Below are positions 1-11,469 of a stretch of DNA of 64,000 nt, one piece after another; the stretch's first letter is position 1, and every line of letters starts with the position of its first letter. Under the pieces are notes generated by a model, which did not search any database, was not told the origin of the DNA, and worked only from the letters and a program-made list of their open reading frames with translations. Source of the DNA: Diploptera punctata (Eukaryota > Arthropoda > Insecta > Blattodea > Blaberidae); contig JASPKZ010001241.1 of assembly GCA_030220185.1 (NCBI GenBank), positions 1,912,001 through 1,976,000 on the forward strand, given 5' to 3'. A program made the position numbers and the translations under genes.

Positions 1-227
1 ATTGTCAATTCCAACGGTTTATCCAATTATTTCAAAAGTTTTGCCTCTTTTTCAATTTTATTGTACTGCTAATTTACGATCTATCTTGAAAATACAATAA
101 CTAACTTTGTCAAAAATACATCACTTCTAAGGAGAATACTGTCCATTGACAAAACTCCATTAGACAAAATTGTATGTGAAAATAAAAGGAAGTTCTAATA
201 TTTTATTTCTTTTAGACTTGATATTTC

Positions 228-700
228 TTCACTGTTGTCTAGAAGATGCAGATTGATTGCAAGTTGATTAGGATGAACTTCTAGTCGCCTTAGATATCGA
301 GTGCTCTACTTTTATATTTCTCGTTTTACAGTAGATATTTTTGAATCTTGATGAATGGTGGCATTATATACGTACCATGGAGCAGCAACAATAAAGCGAA
401 GGGTTTTAGACTGATAACTCTGTGGAATTTCAATATTGGAATTGCTGGCAGGTTCCCATAATTGTATACCACAAGTCCTATCCGTTTGAGTATTGTTTTA
501 TATATTAGAAGTTTATTTTCTAGAGTCAGTTTTGATGTGTGACCTATGAGCCAATTAAGTTTTGTTGTTTTTAGTTTTAACTCTGTACGTTACTGTTGAA
601 TGTGTTTCCTCCATATTAAACGACGATCAAGATGCATTCCCAAATACTTGACGATATCATCTGTTGGAAGAGTTTTATTATTTAAAGTAACAAAAATTAT
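228..700 (-). pseudogene. LINE-J: Jockey-like reverse transcriptase, C-terminal remnant
   Basis: Read on the minus strand, this stretch gives a decayed non-LTR retrotransposon RT tail. The segment around 600-660 reads VKYLGMHLDRRLIWRKHI, the typical 'YLG..LD.RLxWxxHI' block that follows RT motif D in Jockey-clade LINEs. Downstream on the same strand come LIGHTSKLTLENKLLIYKTI and fragments resembling the terminal region (WYVYNATIHQD, YLRRLEVHPNQLAINL). Several stops and frameshifts break the frame, no RT catalytic core remains, and the 5' part is missing. Jockey assignment rests on remembered family resemblance; the existence of a LINE remnant is clearer than its clade. Confidence 0.65.
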
Positions 701-892
701 AAACAATTTATAGAGTGCACAGAATTAATGGAGAAAGTTTGAAGTTTATAATCAGAACACCAAATCTATTTTCTGTTTAATATTCAATGGCATGTGAAAC
801 AAAATGAAGTCTACGGGCTCATGCATTATTTTCTTTACTATCTTATTTGGCTACACTTTTAAATGGTAATCTTTTTTTGTAGTATTACGTTT

Positions 893-1060
893 ATCCATTG
901 CTGTGGTCTTGGGGTAACGCGGGCTCGGCTTCGATCCCTGATCTGGATACGTTTCCAGGGTGATGATTTTTTCGGGCTTTTTTCCCTATCTTTAAGACAA
1001 AATTCGGGAAAGGCCTAAACCGTCCCCAAATATCTGGTCATCATAATCATGACCATATTC
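893..1060 (+). mobile_element. SINE-A, old diverged copy
   Basis: The order of blocks matches the four younger SINE-A copies in this window: a 'gctgtggtct' tRNA-like start, a box-B-like 'cttcgatccctg', then 'ttttcgggctttttt', 'aagacaaaattcgggaa' and 'ccgtccccaaatatctggtcatcat'. Identity is visibly lower than for the copies at 16649, 33758 and 50053, and the 3' tail is lost, so this is an ancient insertion. Confidence 0.6.
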
Positions 1061-1278
1061 ACCATGTTTAGTATGAATATGTTTGAGATTGGTGTGTTTC
1101 GTCTTAATGTGTTGTGTTGTCTCGGAGGAGGTCCAGGTTTGAGGTGATCACTCATTCTGGGAGACACTACATATCATTATGCGGTCAAAATTTAAAATTC
1201 ACCTCCCAATAGTCTATCCATTGTAATGGTGGGACAGTGAGGGATATAAAAGCAGGCCGACCTATAAGTGATACTTTA

Positions 1279-1318
1279 GTGGTGGTGGTGGTGGTGGTGG
1301 TGGTGGTGGTGGCGGTGG
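1279..1318. repeat. (GGT)n microsatellite
   Basis: A run of about a dozen GGT units with one GGC interruption. Its translation as poly-Thr or poly-Val is incidental. Confidence 0.9.
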
Positions 1319-1394
1319 CAGATATATGACGTGGAGTGATGGGATGTCCTATGTTGCTGTATATTAAGCAAGAGTTCATGTTGTGGTCGCGTGT

Positions 1395-1720
1395 TTAAAA
1401 TGTTGTCTCTGCCTACGGGCTCGTCGATAGACTGTGGGGTCGCCAGGAGATGAGCACCTGGATGTACTAAAGTCTCACACTGTGGGGCTTGTAGCCCTAG
1501 CCTGTCTCACAACGGCTGCAGGACACGTCCCTGGAGGCAGAACAGGGGAACGGTCGGTGGATCTGCGACAGCAGTCCTCCCGGCTAGGCTCATGGAGCCC
1601 GTGGACCAACTGTGGGGTCGTCAGGAATGAGCGACCTGGCGACTACGAAGCTCAGCAATTCCCAGAAGTTGCAACTCCAACACCCTCTCCTTAGGGGTGT
1701 TGGTTTTAGGACCAGAACTT
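1395..1720. other. GC-richer unclassified segment with an internal repeat
   Basis: This stretch is clearly more GC-rich than its surroundings. It carries an imperfect direct repeat: 'actgtggggtcgccagga' near 1430 and 'actgtggggtcgtcagga' near 1609, each followed by a 'gatgagc..cctgg'-like block, plus a third partial 'actgtgggg' near 1478. An open 86-codon frame runs from 1434 to 1694, but I do not recognise the peptide and it has no diagnostic motif. It may be the GC-rich part of an unlisted repeat family. Confidence 0.35.
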
Positions 1721-1879
1721 GAACATGGACGCGAAGATACGATAGGGAGGACACAAGAACTCTAGGACTTGGGAGTATGGTTATAATGACCGAGGTGTCC
1801 CAAGGGGTGGGGAAGGGCCTAGATGTTTAAAATGTGGTCGGAAGATAGATACTGGAAACGAGAAGCTAATTAATTGATA

Positions 1880-2640
1880 ATCGAGATATGTAGAATCTTA
1901 AATAAGAGAATTAAACAGTGTAATGTTCTTCTGTCTTTAAGATGGAGCCACGACATAACGTGGAAAAATGGAGGAATGTGATGATGTTTTAGAACATTAA
2001 ATATGACTCTGTTACACATATTATGAGCACCCTGCACTTTGTCTAACAATCCGTCACTTATGTCAGTAATAGAACGTCGCAATTGTCAAAATGCAGCATC
2101 ACTAATGTTTGTACTAAAATTATATTAATAGCTGTAGGAAGTGTTTATTGAGACACTTCAGGGAATGCCTTATGGAGAAGATCTTTCTAGGTGTTTGTTT
2201 TATTTGGATACTCCAATTTATGCCAGTAGTAAGTAGAACGTCACAAAAGTCAAAATGCAACATCACTAATGTTTGTACTAAAATTATATTAAGAACTGTA
2301 GGAAGAGATTCATGAGCCAATTCTGGAAATGTATTATGGAGAATATCTTTCTAGGTGTTTGTTTTATTTGGATATTCGAATTTAGATTAGAATATAGATA
2401 AAATCCCAAGTTATTAACAACATTGGCATATGGAATTCGTTTATTATGTAACGTGATAGACGGCATATGACTGTTGTTTAAGGAGCTTAATGGTCTTGGA
2501 TGTCCGGTAATTATTGCTTGCGTTTTATTTACATTTAGTTTTACTCCGAACTGTCTCCTGAGGCCTCTAACATATCACTTTACTTTTCAGTTAAGAATTG
2601 CTTTTGCTCTATCTAAAAACCAGTAATATAAATTTTATTT
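1880..2640 (-). pseudogene. LINE-B remnant, RT C-terminal part
   Basis: Minus-strand peptides match the other LINE-B copies. From the 5' side they are FGVKLNVNKTQAIITGHPRP (RT motif D region), IPYANVVNNLGFYL, the FxPHFDYCDV-equivalent 'LVMLHFDFCDVLL', 'LLDKVQGAHNMCNRVIF' and 'WLHLKDRRTLHCLILLFKIL'. The same blocks occur at 20464-20814 and around 40900-41059. The frame is broken several times and part of it is tandemly duplicated (see 2064-2385). Upstream RT motifs A-C and the 3' terminal hairpin are absent. Confidence 0.75.
2064..2385. repeat. 164-bp tandem duplication inside LINE-B remnant
   Basis: Two diverged direct copies offset by 164 bp. 'agaacgtcgcaattgtcaaa' at 2071 matches 'agaacgtcacaaaagtcaaa' at 2235; 'catcactaatgtttgtact' and 'ctttctaggtgtttgtttta' also recur at the same offset. 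Differences between units show that the duplication is old. Confidence 0.8.
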
Positions 2641-2942
2641 TTAGCTTTTTCCTCTATATATCTTTTTGTAAGTTTCTTCCAGCACTCCACACACAATTAA
2701 ATTAAATAAAATTGAATTCAGAGCCGCAAAAAGCTTCTTTCTCAGATTACCTCGACTAAAAACCCATATCTTCGAGTTAAGCCACTTTCAGTTTTATCAG
2801 CCTTCACCCAATAACATTGTATTCTCATTCCTGCTTTCATTGTCATATTAAGCTTACTATAGAAACTAAGCTATAATAAAATACTATTGTTGTCTCTATT
2901 AATTTGGCATTTCCTTCATAACACCCTGACTTACACTACAAC

Positions 2943-2943
<1 letters not shown>

Positions 2944-2973
<30 letters not shown>

Positions 2974-2988
2974 TATTATTATTATTAT
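2944..2988. repeat. (TTA)n microsatellite
   Basis: About 14 TTA units with one TAC interruption, lying just upstream of a minus-strand LINE-C 3' end, as at several other LINE ends here. Confidence 0.9.
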
Positions 2989-3024
2989 CTTCTATCACAA
3001 GTTGCCGCAAAGTATTATCTAACT

Positions 3025-3100
3025 AACTCACTCGCACTATCGAACTATCAGATACTTAGCCATGCGGACACAAGCTCTCCATACATCCTTATTTTTATAC
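3025..3100 (-). mobile_element. LINE-C, short 3'-end fragment
   Basis: 'actcactcgcactatcgaac' followed by 'gcggacacaagctctccata' matches the 3' end seen at 17055, 46210 and 58015 ('actcactggcactatcgaac ... gacataagctctcc'). The rest of the element is missing at this spot. Confidence 0.6.
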
Positions 3101-3104
3101 AGAT

Positions 3105-3560
3105 TTTGAATTTTTACACATCTTTTTGTGCCTAAAGTTCTCTCTTCCTTTTCCACTCATCTCTATCCAACCACTCCATGTCATCCAGTCCTCTTGTTCT
3201 CACTTCAGTTCTTTCATGGTCTTCCTTTCCTTCTTCTTCCAGGTGGACAGCATTGCAGTGTTTTTTTTTGGGTAACCTTTCATCTTACATGCCCATACCT
3301 ATTTAATTGCCTGTATCTTACATAATCTAATATTGAATATATATTATTCATTTTTATCTCGTATGACAGAATTTCATTTTTTTTAAATTTTGCACCTCTT
3401 GCTGCTCTCCTCAAGATATCCATTTCCATCGACATAAGTTGTTGTTCTCAGTTTTTGTTGAATTTCCAAATTTCAACTCCATACGTGAGAATACATCTCA
3501 CTAATGAATAATATATTTGCAACTTATTTTTTCCGGTTAGGCCATATGTATTTTCCATAA
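3105..3560 (-). pseudogene. LINE-H remnant, copy 1
   Basis: This is homologous over its length to 28970-29475. Read on the minus strand, the pair gives a LINE RT C-terminal tail: 'YGVEIWKFNKN', 'MSMEMDIL', 'RAARC', 'QLIWYGHVR..', then a WCP/G-R-R-W-like block. Such 'YGxExWxxNxxxxxxxxxxEMxxxRRxAxC ... W.GHVxRM' order is common in insect non-LTR elements downstream of the RT core. Many stops interrupt the frame. The clade is not determinable from this part. Confidence 0.65.
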
Positions 3561-3579
3561 GATTCAATTCATTATTCTT

Positions 3580-3880
3580 CTCTGGTTTTGCTACAAGCAG
3601 ATTTCCATGTCTGAGGCGTGAATAGAGAATGAATACAATGTCCTGTCCAAAGCAATATACGAAGTTAAATATTGCTATTGTATATGGTTTTCTATAAAGA
3701 TAATTAGCTCTGTATTAAGAAGTCTTCTCCATTCGCTTGTCTGTTCAACTCTACTTGGTCCAAATATTTTCCTAAGAACTTTGTTCTCAACTGTTCGTAA
3801 TATTTTCTCCTCTCTTGAAGTAGGATTCCACGATTCTCATCAACATAATTATCTGGGAAAATAAAAGTTTTATTATTTCC
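3580..3880 (-). pseudogene. LINE-C 3' fragment
   Basis: The minus strand reads through the LINE-C C-terminal blocks: the 'LYRKP' region (cttcctataaag equivalent at 3693), 'RRLLNTEL', a 'SRVEQTSEWRRL'-like block and 'VLRKIFGPSRVE'. The homologous intact blocks are at 58260-58460. It is old and frame-broken. Confidence 0.7.
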
Positions 3881-3889
3881 AGTTTTATG

Positions 3890-5320
3890 TCTTTGCCATA
3901 GATTTCCTGAAATAATCCCCGCTCGATGAAGTGGTATAGTTTACCTCCGGAAAATGTTATCCGAGTGGTACCCATCTCCGCAAATCTTAACGGTTGTAAT
4001 ATTTTTTTTGTGACATACCACCCTTTTTTCGTCTGGCTTACCGACTTCGCCATATCCGACATGGCTTAACACTTTTAGAAGTAATGCTACCGCCAGAATA
4101 GCTCTCAAGGTCATTTAAATACGCAAACCACTCCACGACGATAAACAAAATATTCCATAGAGAGACGTAAAATACATTTCTTCCCAATGTACCTTGGTGA
4201 CTTAATTTTACTGCCGTGAGGTTTCATAGTAGACTCTGTGATGATGAATATGTGTTTTGTGCTCTATCCCTTCCAACTTTAACCCCTCCTAATGTCCCTT
4301 TGCTGACGTCATCGTCGCGATTTAGTATGCGCATTGACCGATGTCCGCGATCAGAATACTGTTCCAGTCCGAATCAACGTTTCGTTCCATCAAGTTCGGC
4401 GGGGGTCGAAAAAGTGATCCCTTGCCAAGAACTATTCATTTGTTTTAACTAGACGAAAAGCTGTTAAGAAGGTAGTTTATTTCTGCGTGATTGAGAACTC
4501 TAGTATGGTCTATCTATCATTATTGTTACTTAAAGCCGACGACTGTTCTTGTTATTTTCTTTAAGTATTACATTTATATTTAATTTATTATTTCAAACAG
4601 CTAATTGTATACTCTACTTTTTGACATCATTAATTATATTGATTTTAGTTAAGCTCTCATGTATTTTTCTTAACTGTGCCAATCTGAACTTGAACCTACG
4701 TTTTGTGCGTTTTAGAGCAATTCCCATTCCTCTCATGATAAACGTAAATTATATAAATAGTAAAGTCAAATATGATTTGCATTCTCTTGAGATATCTATG
4801 TTGACTAATACACTAGAGGTCGTTTGCAAGAAAGCTGAATTTAGTCTGTATTTTGGGCCCAGCTACAGACTGTGCTTGATGACTTGCATGTCACAAGTTA
4901 GTTTGAAAATTGAAGATAGGTTCTGTAAGAAGAGAGAGCATCCACAAAATCCTAACCGACGGTCCACGAAGACTGTGGGATGAAAGAGACGTCCAAATAT
5001 TTTATGTATTGAAATCCATCCACATCCACAGTTATGTCACTAGGAGCGGAAATAAGGTGAATCGGTAGGAGTCGTGTACTCCGTGACATTACGTATTATT
5101 GAGGTCGGTACATTTTGACGTTGTGTGATAAAATAATTAATCTGTTTCTCTATAAAGACGAATTGCTTATAAAAGAGCATTGGTCTTATTCAGGAATTAT
5201 TTAACATTCCAGGCAGTCAGTGATACGCGGATGCCACCTTTGTGTTATTATCAGTGGCAGTAATTTCTCAAAATTCTAAAGCAAGACATGAGATTTCTAT
5301 GTACAAATATTATTTAGTGC
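3890..5320. other. No recognisable gene
   Basis: Open frames of 78 to 144 codons exist (4216-4452 and 4549-4983, plus strand), but their peptides show no motif I recognise and no repeat partner elsewhere in the window. The 4250-4420 part is locally GC-richer. I see no promoter or splice structure I could defend. Confidence 0.4.
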
Positions 5321-5324
5321 GGAG

Positions 5325-5580
5325 CTATAACGGACCCTATAAAAAAATGAAAAATTGAATATATAGTTCATCAAACGAAAACAAAAGTATTTAGTATGTT
5401 GCTATAAGACACCCTACAGAAAAACGGAAACTATAATTACTTCTTAGCTATATTTGGCCAACACTCTACATAAAAATGGCAAAATTATTTAGTACTTACC
5501 TATAATATGCTCTACGTAAAGATAGAGAAAAATAATTCAGTACATAGCTATAATATACCCTACGGAAAAATTAGTAGGTC
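5325..5580. repeat. Degenerate tandem repeat, unit about 50 bp
   Basis: A block with the pattern 'ttagtayntagctatanna-nccctacgnaaaa' recurs four to five times: near 5320 ('gctataacggaccctata'), 5400 ('gctataagacaccctaca'), 5450 ('gctatatttggccaacactc'), 5498 ('cctataatatgctctacg') and 5550 ('gctataatataccctacg'). The units are strongly diverged. Confidence 0.6.
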
Positions 5581-6129
5581 TACTTATCAATATTACTCCG
5601 GAAAATCAACCTTACTCACAGAATGTCACAGCCCGTTTTTTGCAGCAAAGTTCCATTTTGTACTTAATTCATACACACGGCTAAATTATTTTGTTTGAAT
5701 GAAATTTGTTTTGTGTAACAGGCGCTTGCGTGATCCGAAATAAAAAAAAAAAAAGATTTATCTTCGAAAAAAAGATAAACAAATCCTAATATAAACTTGC
5801 ATATGTATCTTAACAAGCAATAATTTTGCCACCTTTTTCATCTTTCAGATATTTAAAATATTTAGATCAGCATATATTTCTTAAAGTGACTATTAATTTT
5901 GTCGACTGAAATCCTCATGGTGTAGTATGTGCATTTTTCATTTATTTAATTAATGAATATGGATTTTCATCAAGTAAACACCAACTCAATTGAATATTTT
6001 ATTGTTATTCTATAAGTATTCTATTGAGGTTCTACTAAGATGGACATGTTTTATGCTCTCTTATTCGATGGAGTGCACTATCCCAGCTCACCTTTAATTC
6101 TGAGGTACCTCGTTTCAACCCAGTCGGAA

Positions 6130-6822
6130 TCCATGAATATTAAAATCGACTATTTTACTCATGCCCCAAATGGCAGTCAATGACCAATCACATTTCAATG
6201 AATTTTGATTTACAACCAATCACAGTCGTTTTTCACCTCGATTTTAATACTTTTATTTTATCGCTTTCATTTTATCAGTGGCTCTCAGATTGTACGTATA
6301 GTGTACGAATGTAACCAGATTCTTATTGTGAGATATAATAGAAAAACACTCGTAGTAATTGCTTATACCACAAAAAAAACTGTTTTCACTATCTTAAACG
6401 TAATATTTCCCAAGAATTAACGTTGCACAAAAATATAATTAACATATTTACATCATAGGACATCAGACATTAATTAATAACCTATAATGATGTTTCATTT
6501 TTTCTTCACTAGGGTGCATTCTTACAATATTGCGATTCTATTTGACAATAAATATGATCAGGTTGCAGTGATGAACAAATGAAACACAACGTTTCTCATT
6601 TGATTTCAAACATCGCCGTTTACATTAAATATATAAATATTTTAAAATAACTATAGTTAAATAATGATTTGTGAGTAAACAGCTTAATTTTATTCCTTAT
6701 GTAGTCCTAACAGATGACACTCTTGATTTCCAAATTCTCTAGATAAATTCAATCGTGACTTCGTGACATCGTGAATTTATCGATAATTTGGAAGTCACTC
6801 GTTGGCGTTACTTATGATAAAG
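6130..6822 (+). repeat. Repeat P, copy 1
   Basis: One of three copies in the window (others at 29554-30351 plus and 55984-56740 minus). Shared blocks in order: 'actcatgccccaaatgg', two CCAATCA boxes (near 6183 and 6218), a 'cattcttacaatattgcg' region, 'aacatcgccgtttacatta', 'aaataatgatttgtgagtaa' and a terminal hairpin (6725-6794: 'gatttccaaatt ... aatttggaagtc'). No coding capacity is shared. I do not recognise the class: it could be a non-autonomous element or an LTR-like unit. Confidence 0.7.
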
Positions 6823-6829
6823 TCTTGTG

Positions 6830-8340
6830 AATGACTTTCGTCGGATGAAAATTACACGTTGAGTCCCAGTTCCTTAATTTTCGGCAAAGAATATTCAGAA
6901 GTTTCTAATAAGAGGTTTGAATGAAATATCTAGATTATTTCACAACCAGATTTGAAATGCGACGCTAATTATCACGAATATAAAATAATATCGTCAGATA
7001 AAATACTAACTCTTAAGATCCCAACTTAGCTGCACTCTTTAATGAAGACGCGAATCACATTTTCATTACGTTTGGGAATAAGGTATTAGCTGGCAACCTG
7101 CTTAATTAGATTAGATAAAACATGCTATTAAAATATTATATTATCAGACTCTTTTATGTGTAATGTAGTATTGCTATTACTCCAAGACATTATACATATA
7201 ATGTTAAATTCTAAGATTACTTTCTGTGTGATATACAACTGTTCTTACCATAAGACATTATAAATTGTTATAATCATTTCTGTGTTAGAATCCCCTGAGT
7301 GTAATATACAATTGCTATTATTCTACGACATTATATAATTTTAAATTGTTAGACTATTTTTTTCATAATATTGCTACCACTACTACTTCATAGAACGAAA
7401 GATGTAGATGTACTTCGGCCTACCAGTTGGTTGCTGTTCTCACACCCACATGTGTTTATAACAGAGATGGACCATCGACCAGCCAGAATAGGCCTGGTAT
7501 ATGGTCCTCTAGTTATTAAACGTGATTTTGTTTCAAAATGGATCCCCTATTTATTCTAATTACCCAAATAACTTACGATGCTGTGTGGGAGAGCAGTATC
7601 ATACTGGAGGAAATATCATGAGAATATACCTTCCCTATGGGGGCTGCAATCATGGGAATCCCATATTTCTGGCATGATGCCTTATCCCTTAATACATTCA
7701 ACTATGCCGCGGGACTCAGTAAAATAGAATCAGGAAATTTGTTTTTATAACAATTGTAAAGGTTTTAATTGCGCCTTGAAAATTTATTACAATTAAGAAG
7801 TAGAATAAATTAGAAGTTGCAATAAAACGTGTGCTTTTCGCACAGCTGCGAAATACAATTTACTTCACCAGCGTACTTTAAGTGTCTCCTAAATCAAGCC
7901 TCTGAGTTTAAGTGCAATAAACATGCTTGTTTAAAATTCATTTAAACATCTTTACTTAACCTGAAAAAATGCAAACTATGCTATCACTTATTCTTAGATT
8001 AAGTAGATTTATTTATTGCCTTAACATAATTTTCAGAAAAAGAAATAACTGTCGGAAATTAAAAGCTGAAATCATCGTACAACTCGAAGAATGATGTAAG
8101 ATGAATTAAAAGTAGCATATATTTTCAGACTAGGGATCGAAACAAGTACAGAAAAATTGAGTAAAATATATAAATATGATATTCTTAATCGACTTTCTAC
8201 CACTAGTCCGTAATCAAATTCTAGTCGCTCGAACGACAGGCTCAATATAGACGGGAATAGAAAATTGCTTGTTATCTATACGTTACGAGCAGTTTGATAT
8301 AGGCCTATAGGCCGCTAAATGGAAAAAAAAGTGTAAACAA
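6830..8340. other. No recognisable gene
   Basis: AT-rich sequence. A short block recurs three times around 7148, 7222 and 7305 ('tgtgtaat/gatat(a)... ttgctatta... acattata'), suggesting a degenerate tandem array at about 75-bp spacing from 7130 to 7370. I see nothing else. Confidence 0.4.
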
Positions 8341-9065
8341 TGCCGGATATTTTGAAGACGTAGCTGAATTAAAATACGCACGGAAAATAACAACATACAG
8401 GAAAGAGATACAGAAAAAAATTAAATATAAGCTCAACTCTGAAAACCATTGTTATTATGCAATACTAGGATTCTTGTCATTCCAACTTCCAACAAAATTA
8501 CTCTAACAAAAATATATATAATTATTCTTCTAGTATATTATATGGATGAGCGAAAAATGGTGGTATACTTTAAAGGAAGAGAAACACTTGAGAATAAAGT
8601 TCTTAACAAAACTTTTGGTCCCGCGCCGTAGCCGAGCGGTTAAGGTAGGAAGCCTTGGCGCAGAGCTACGGGACTTGCGCTGGTTCGAGTCTCCATGGGG
8701 GAAGAAATTTTCTCATGGTATTTCGGCCAGTATGGGACCGGTGCCCACCCAGCATCGTGAGGCAATTGGGTAGCTACAATAAGTAGCGGCTCCAGGTTGA
8801 GGAACCAGCTATAACGGCTGGGGGACTCGACATGCTAACCATATGTCACCCCTACACTGGCTGTTGATCATCTACCTCTGTGATTGACACATGTGGATGT
8901 GAAGGGCCAGCAGCCGGCTGGTAAAAGGGAAACCGCTGAAAAGTGGAAAGACCCTCAATCGGAAGAAAACTTTTGGCTTAAAGAGATACGAACAGACAGA
9001 TGAATGTAGAAGACACACAACAGTGAGTTACATGTGCTTTATGGGAAACCAGATATCGCTGCCCC
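8341..9065 (+). pseudogene. LINE-C 3' remnant, split by SINE-B
   Basis: Plus-strand LINE-C blocks: 'FEDVAELKYARKITT' (8355), a 'NSENHCYYAILGF'-like block (8440), 'IYIIILLVYYMDERK' corresponding to IYKTIILPVILYGCE, then 'LRIKFLTKLL' at 8590. After the SINE-B insertion (8619-8965) the sequence resumes with 'KRYEQTDECRRHTTVSYMC' and 'GKPDI'. In the intact family this junction reads FGPKRDEQTxEWRRLHN, so the two halves belong together. Frameshifts and stops are numerous. Confidence 0.8.
8619..8965 (+). mobile_element. SINE-B, full-length, with 11-bp target duplication
   Basis: A tRNA-derived SINE with a Ser/Leu-like head. Box A is 'tagccgagcggttaaggt' (about 8628) and box B is 'ggttcgagtctc' (about 8683). 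The body contains 'cagcatcgtgaggcaattgg' and ends 'aagaccctcaatcgg'. It is flanked by 'aaaacttttgg' at 8608-8618 and 8966-8976, an identical 11-bp target-site duplication inside LINE-C. It is nearly identical to the copy at 20786-21127, so both are fairly recent. The box A/B promoter would be RNA polymerase III-type. Confidence 0.9.
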
Positions 9066-9179
9066 GGAATAAATAAGACAGAACTCAAAACAGCTCACTA
9101 TTCAAATGGGTCTAGTCCTTTCTATGCCAAAGATTAATTCCAGTGCACCACAACAACAATACTTCCAAATACAACATTC

Positions 9180-11035
9180 AAAAGGAACATCCTTCCCTAA
9201 GGCCTAATTTTCAGTTTTCCATATTCGATATCGTGAACAATGATATATGTAATCAATGAATTCCAAGGTATCAAAGCCTTCTTGTATGCAGATAATACTC
9301 TCATGGGGGATACTGGTAGTAACGTAAATTCATTGGAAGTATGTCATAATAAAGTTTTGCTGAATTTTGAATTTTGGACATCACTCAACGTCATATCCGT
9401 CAATAATACAAAAACTACATTTGAACTGTTCACACTTCTTATAGAAGCACCGGAACTATTACTCAAAATAAACACTGGAAGAAAGCATATCTAAATAATT
9501 AGGATTAATCTGTAGCGACGACTTGTCTGATAACCACATGTCGAAAAAAAATGTAGGAAAAGCAATGAAAAGTTCTCGTATAAAAAAACTACGAAATGGG
9601 AGCTAACCAGAATCTGTTATTGACAACATATAGAACATTTACCAGACCAGTCCTAGAATGTGGAAGCGAAGTGAGTCACCATTAACTCGACACCTGCTTA
9701 CGAGATTAACCTTTTTCCGAACACTGCTCTGAGACTAATAACCGGTACTCCTGAATCCACCCTAGTGGCAGCTGTGGAAGCTCAGACACAAGTGGAACCT
9801 CTCCATGTCCACCGTGAACGAAATGCAATGTTCGTCTCGAAATATTTATAAGCAACAATTGGACAATTACTGTCAAGCAAGAAACAGGCTTAAAACTCCG
9901 ACACCTACTGTATATAAGAAATAACATGAGAAATATTGCATTATACCTGTTCATGTAACGCCATTTGAACCTATGAAGCTTTCTTCGACCACCTGCCGTA
10001 AGATAATTATAACTCAAAATATTGTCATAAATGGCCACAGTGTCTCCTTCACATCATTGTTGGTAACTAATGAACACAGATGATCGTGTAATGCTTTATA
10101 ATAACTTTGATTATAACTTTTGATTCTACAAACTTTGAGCAACGGTTCGCTACCAATCTGCACAATAATGTATCTTCTTCTAAAGTTTATATAGAACACA
10201 AACGTTTTATAGTATCGAACGAGTCCACTGGATAACATTTGTTCTCTCTCTCACTCACTTAAATTATCGCTGTCAATTCACAACAGACTGACTATCGCCC
10301 GCAACAACAGATATATAGGGCGGGGAGGGAAACTTGGTCGAGACACATCCAAATAGAATTTTCTGGCATCGATATTTCCTGAAAGGATAAGTAGAGGTTC
10401 GTATAAATGGCTGCAATAAAAGTCTAGACATTTCGATGATGTATGCGAGTCGGCGACTCGCAAATCTATTTCTAACAATGAGAGAGCACCGCGCAGTTCA
10501 AACGTCGTTATAAAGACACGTCACAATATCATCAACTGGCAAAACACTCCTCTTGTGAATCGGAATTAAAACATGCACCCGTTCAAACCGTTTATGAAGA
10601 TTTTCGGTCGACGCTCCACAAAGCAATTATGACGAAGAAATTGCCGCAATTCAAGCAGTCGCTACCCAACTTCATTAATTCCTTTCCACACGGGAAACAG
10701 TTTTATTTGCATATTCGCAAGGAGCCATCCGAAACTTTCATTGAAACACTATAACTGCCTGAACAAGAACTTACGAGTGTAGGAAGACCTTAAACGGACT
10801 TTGCGAAGACTTTGATTTGAAATTGCTGTGGCCTCGCAGCAACGTTCATATATATGGCAATGAAACGGCCGACAAATTGGCAAAGCTGGGAACCACTCTA
10901 CCTTAGTCATCGCGCACATCACCTCTTAATATTCATCAAAATAACAAATAAACTCTGGAGAGCCACTGCACTCTTTACTCGTCAGGGCGTCACAAAATGA
11001 CTAAACGCCATGAGTGGAAATTGTCTAGAAAGAAG
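9180..11035 (+). pseudogene. LINE-D remnant: reverse transcriptase plus RNase H
   Basis: A decayed I-group-like LINE. RT motif C survives as GIKAFLYADNTLM (9265-9305; YADD changed to YADN), followed by a motif D region (VISVNNTKTTFELF), 'LLLTTYRTFTRPVLECGSE' and 'TLVAAVEAQTQVEPLHVHRE' (9760-9830). An RNase H domain follows at 10620-10900: 'YDEEIAAIQAVATQL' carries the catalytic Glu block and 'YGNETADKLAKLGTTL' the last Asp block. 'PLNIHQNNK' ends the recognisable part. Many stops and shifts are present. Fusion of RNase H to RT in a non-LTR element is known for I, R1 and LOA-type clades; I cannot pick one. The section 9900-10600 is unrecognisable. Confidence 0.75.
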
Positions 11036-11469
11036 TAATGAAGCTTTTTCTTTTCCTTCTGTAAATGAGTTTCATATCTTTCTTCTATTTTCTTGTCTTT
11101 CGTCACAATTAGAGTTATCGTATAATATACATACTATATTGATCGGTTTTGAGTTACAAAAAGAATACATATTTTTTTCCACGAAACATTCAATAATACA
11201 TTACATAATTCCCAGCGTTTGATTCTTAACCGTTTACCTACCTTAACCGTTTACCTTATAAAGTTGCTCTGTTTGAGCTCTGCTCACGTGACTTTCAATT
11301 GTGGGAATCTTGATAATGTTTTTCCCGATTGATTAGTTAACTCAGCTATGCATCGTACTGTTCTTCCCATGTTTGACGCGCTTGAATTTAAAGTTGAAGT
11401 CACTCTTTTTAACAAGAATTGTTCTAATAGGCCGGTCACGGATTACAAGAGTGATTTTAATATAGGTTT

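Noticed and set aside
4216..4983. Two plus-strand frames of 78 and 144 codons
   Set aside because: No motif, no repeat partner, AT-biased composition; not distinguishable from chance.
5325..5580. CRISPR array suggested by spaced repeats of about 50 bp
   Set aside because: Units are strongly diverged throughout with no conserved repeat/unique spacer division.
8622..8700. tRNA-Ser/Leu gene
   Set aside because: Box A and B are part of SINE-B, which has several copies and target duplications; no acceptor stem closes.
9706..10478. Three minus-strand frames of 66-110 codons
   Set aside because: They lie antisense to, or inside, the decayed LINE-D, whose plus-strand blocks are recognisable.
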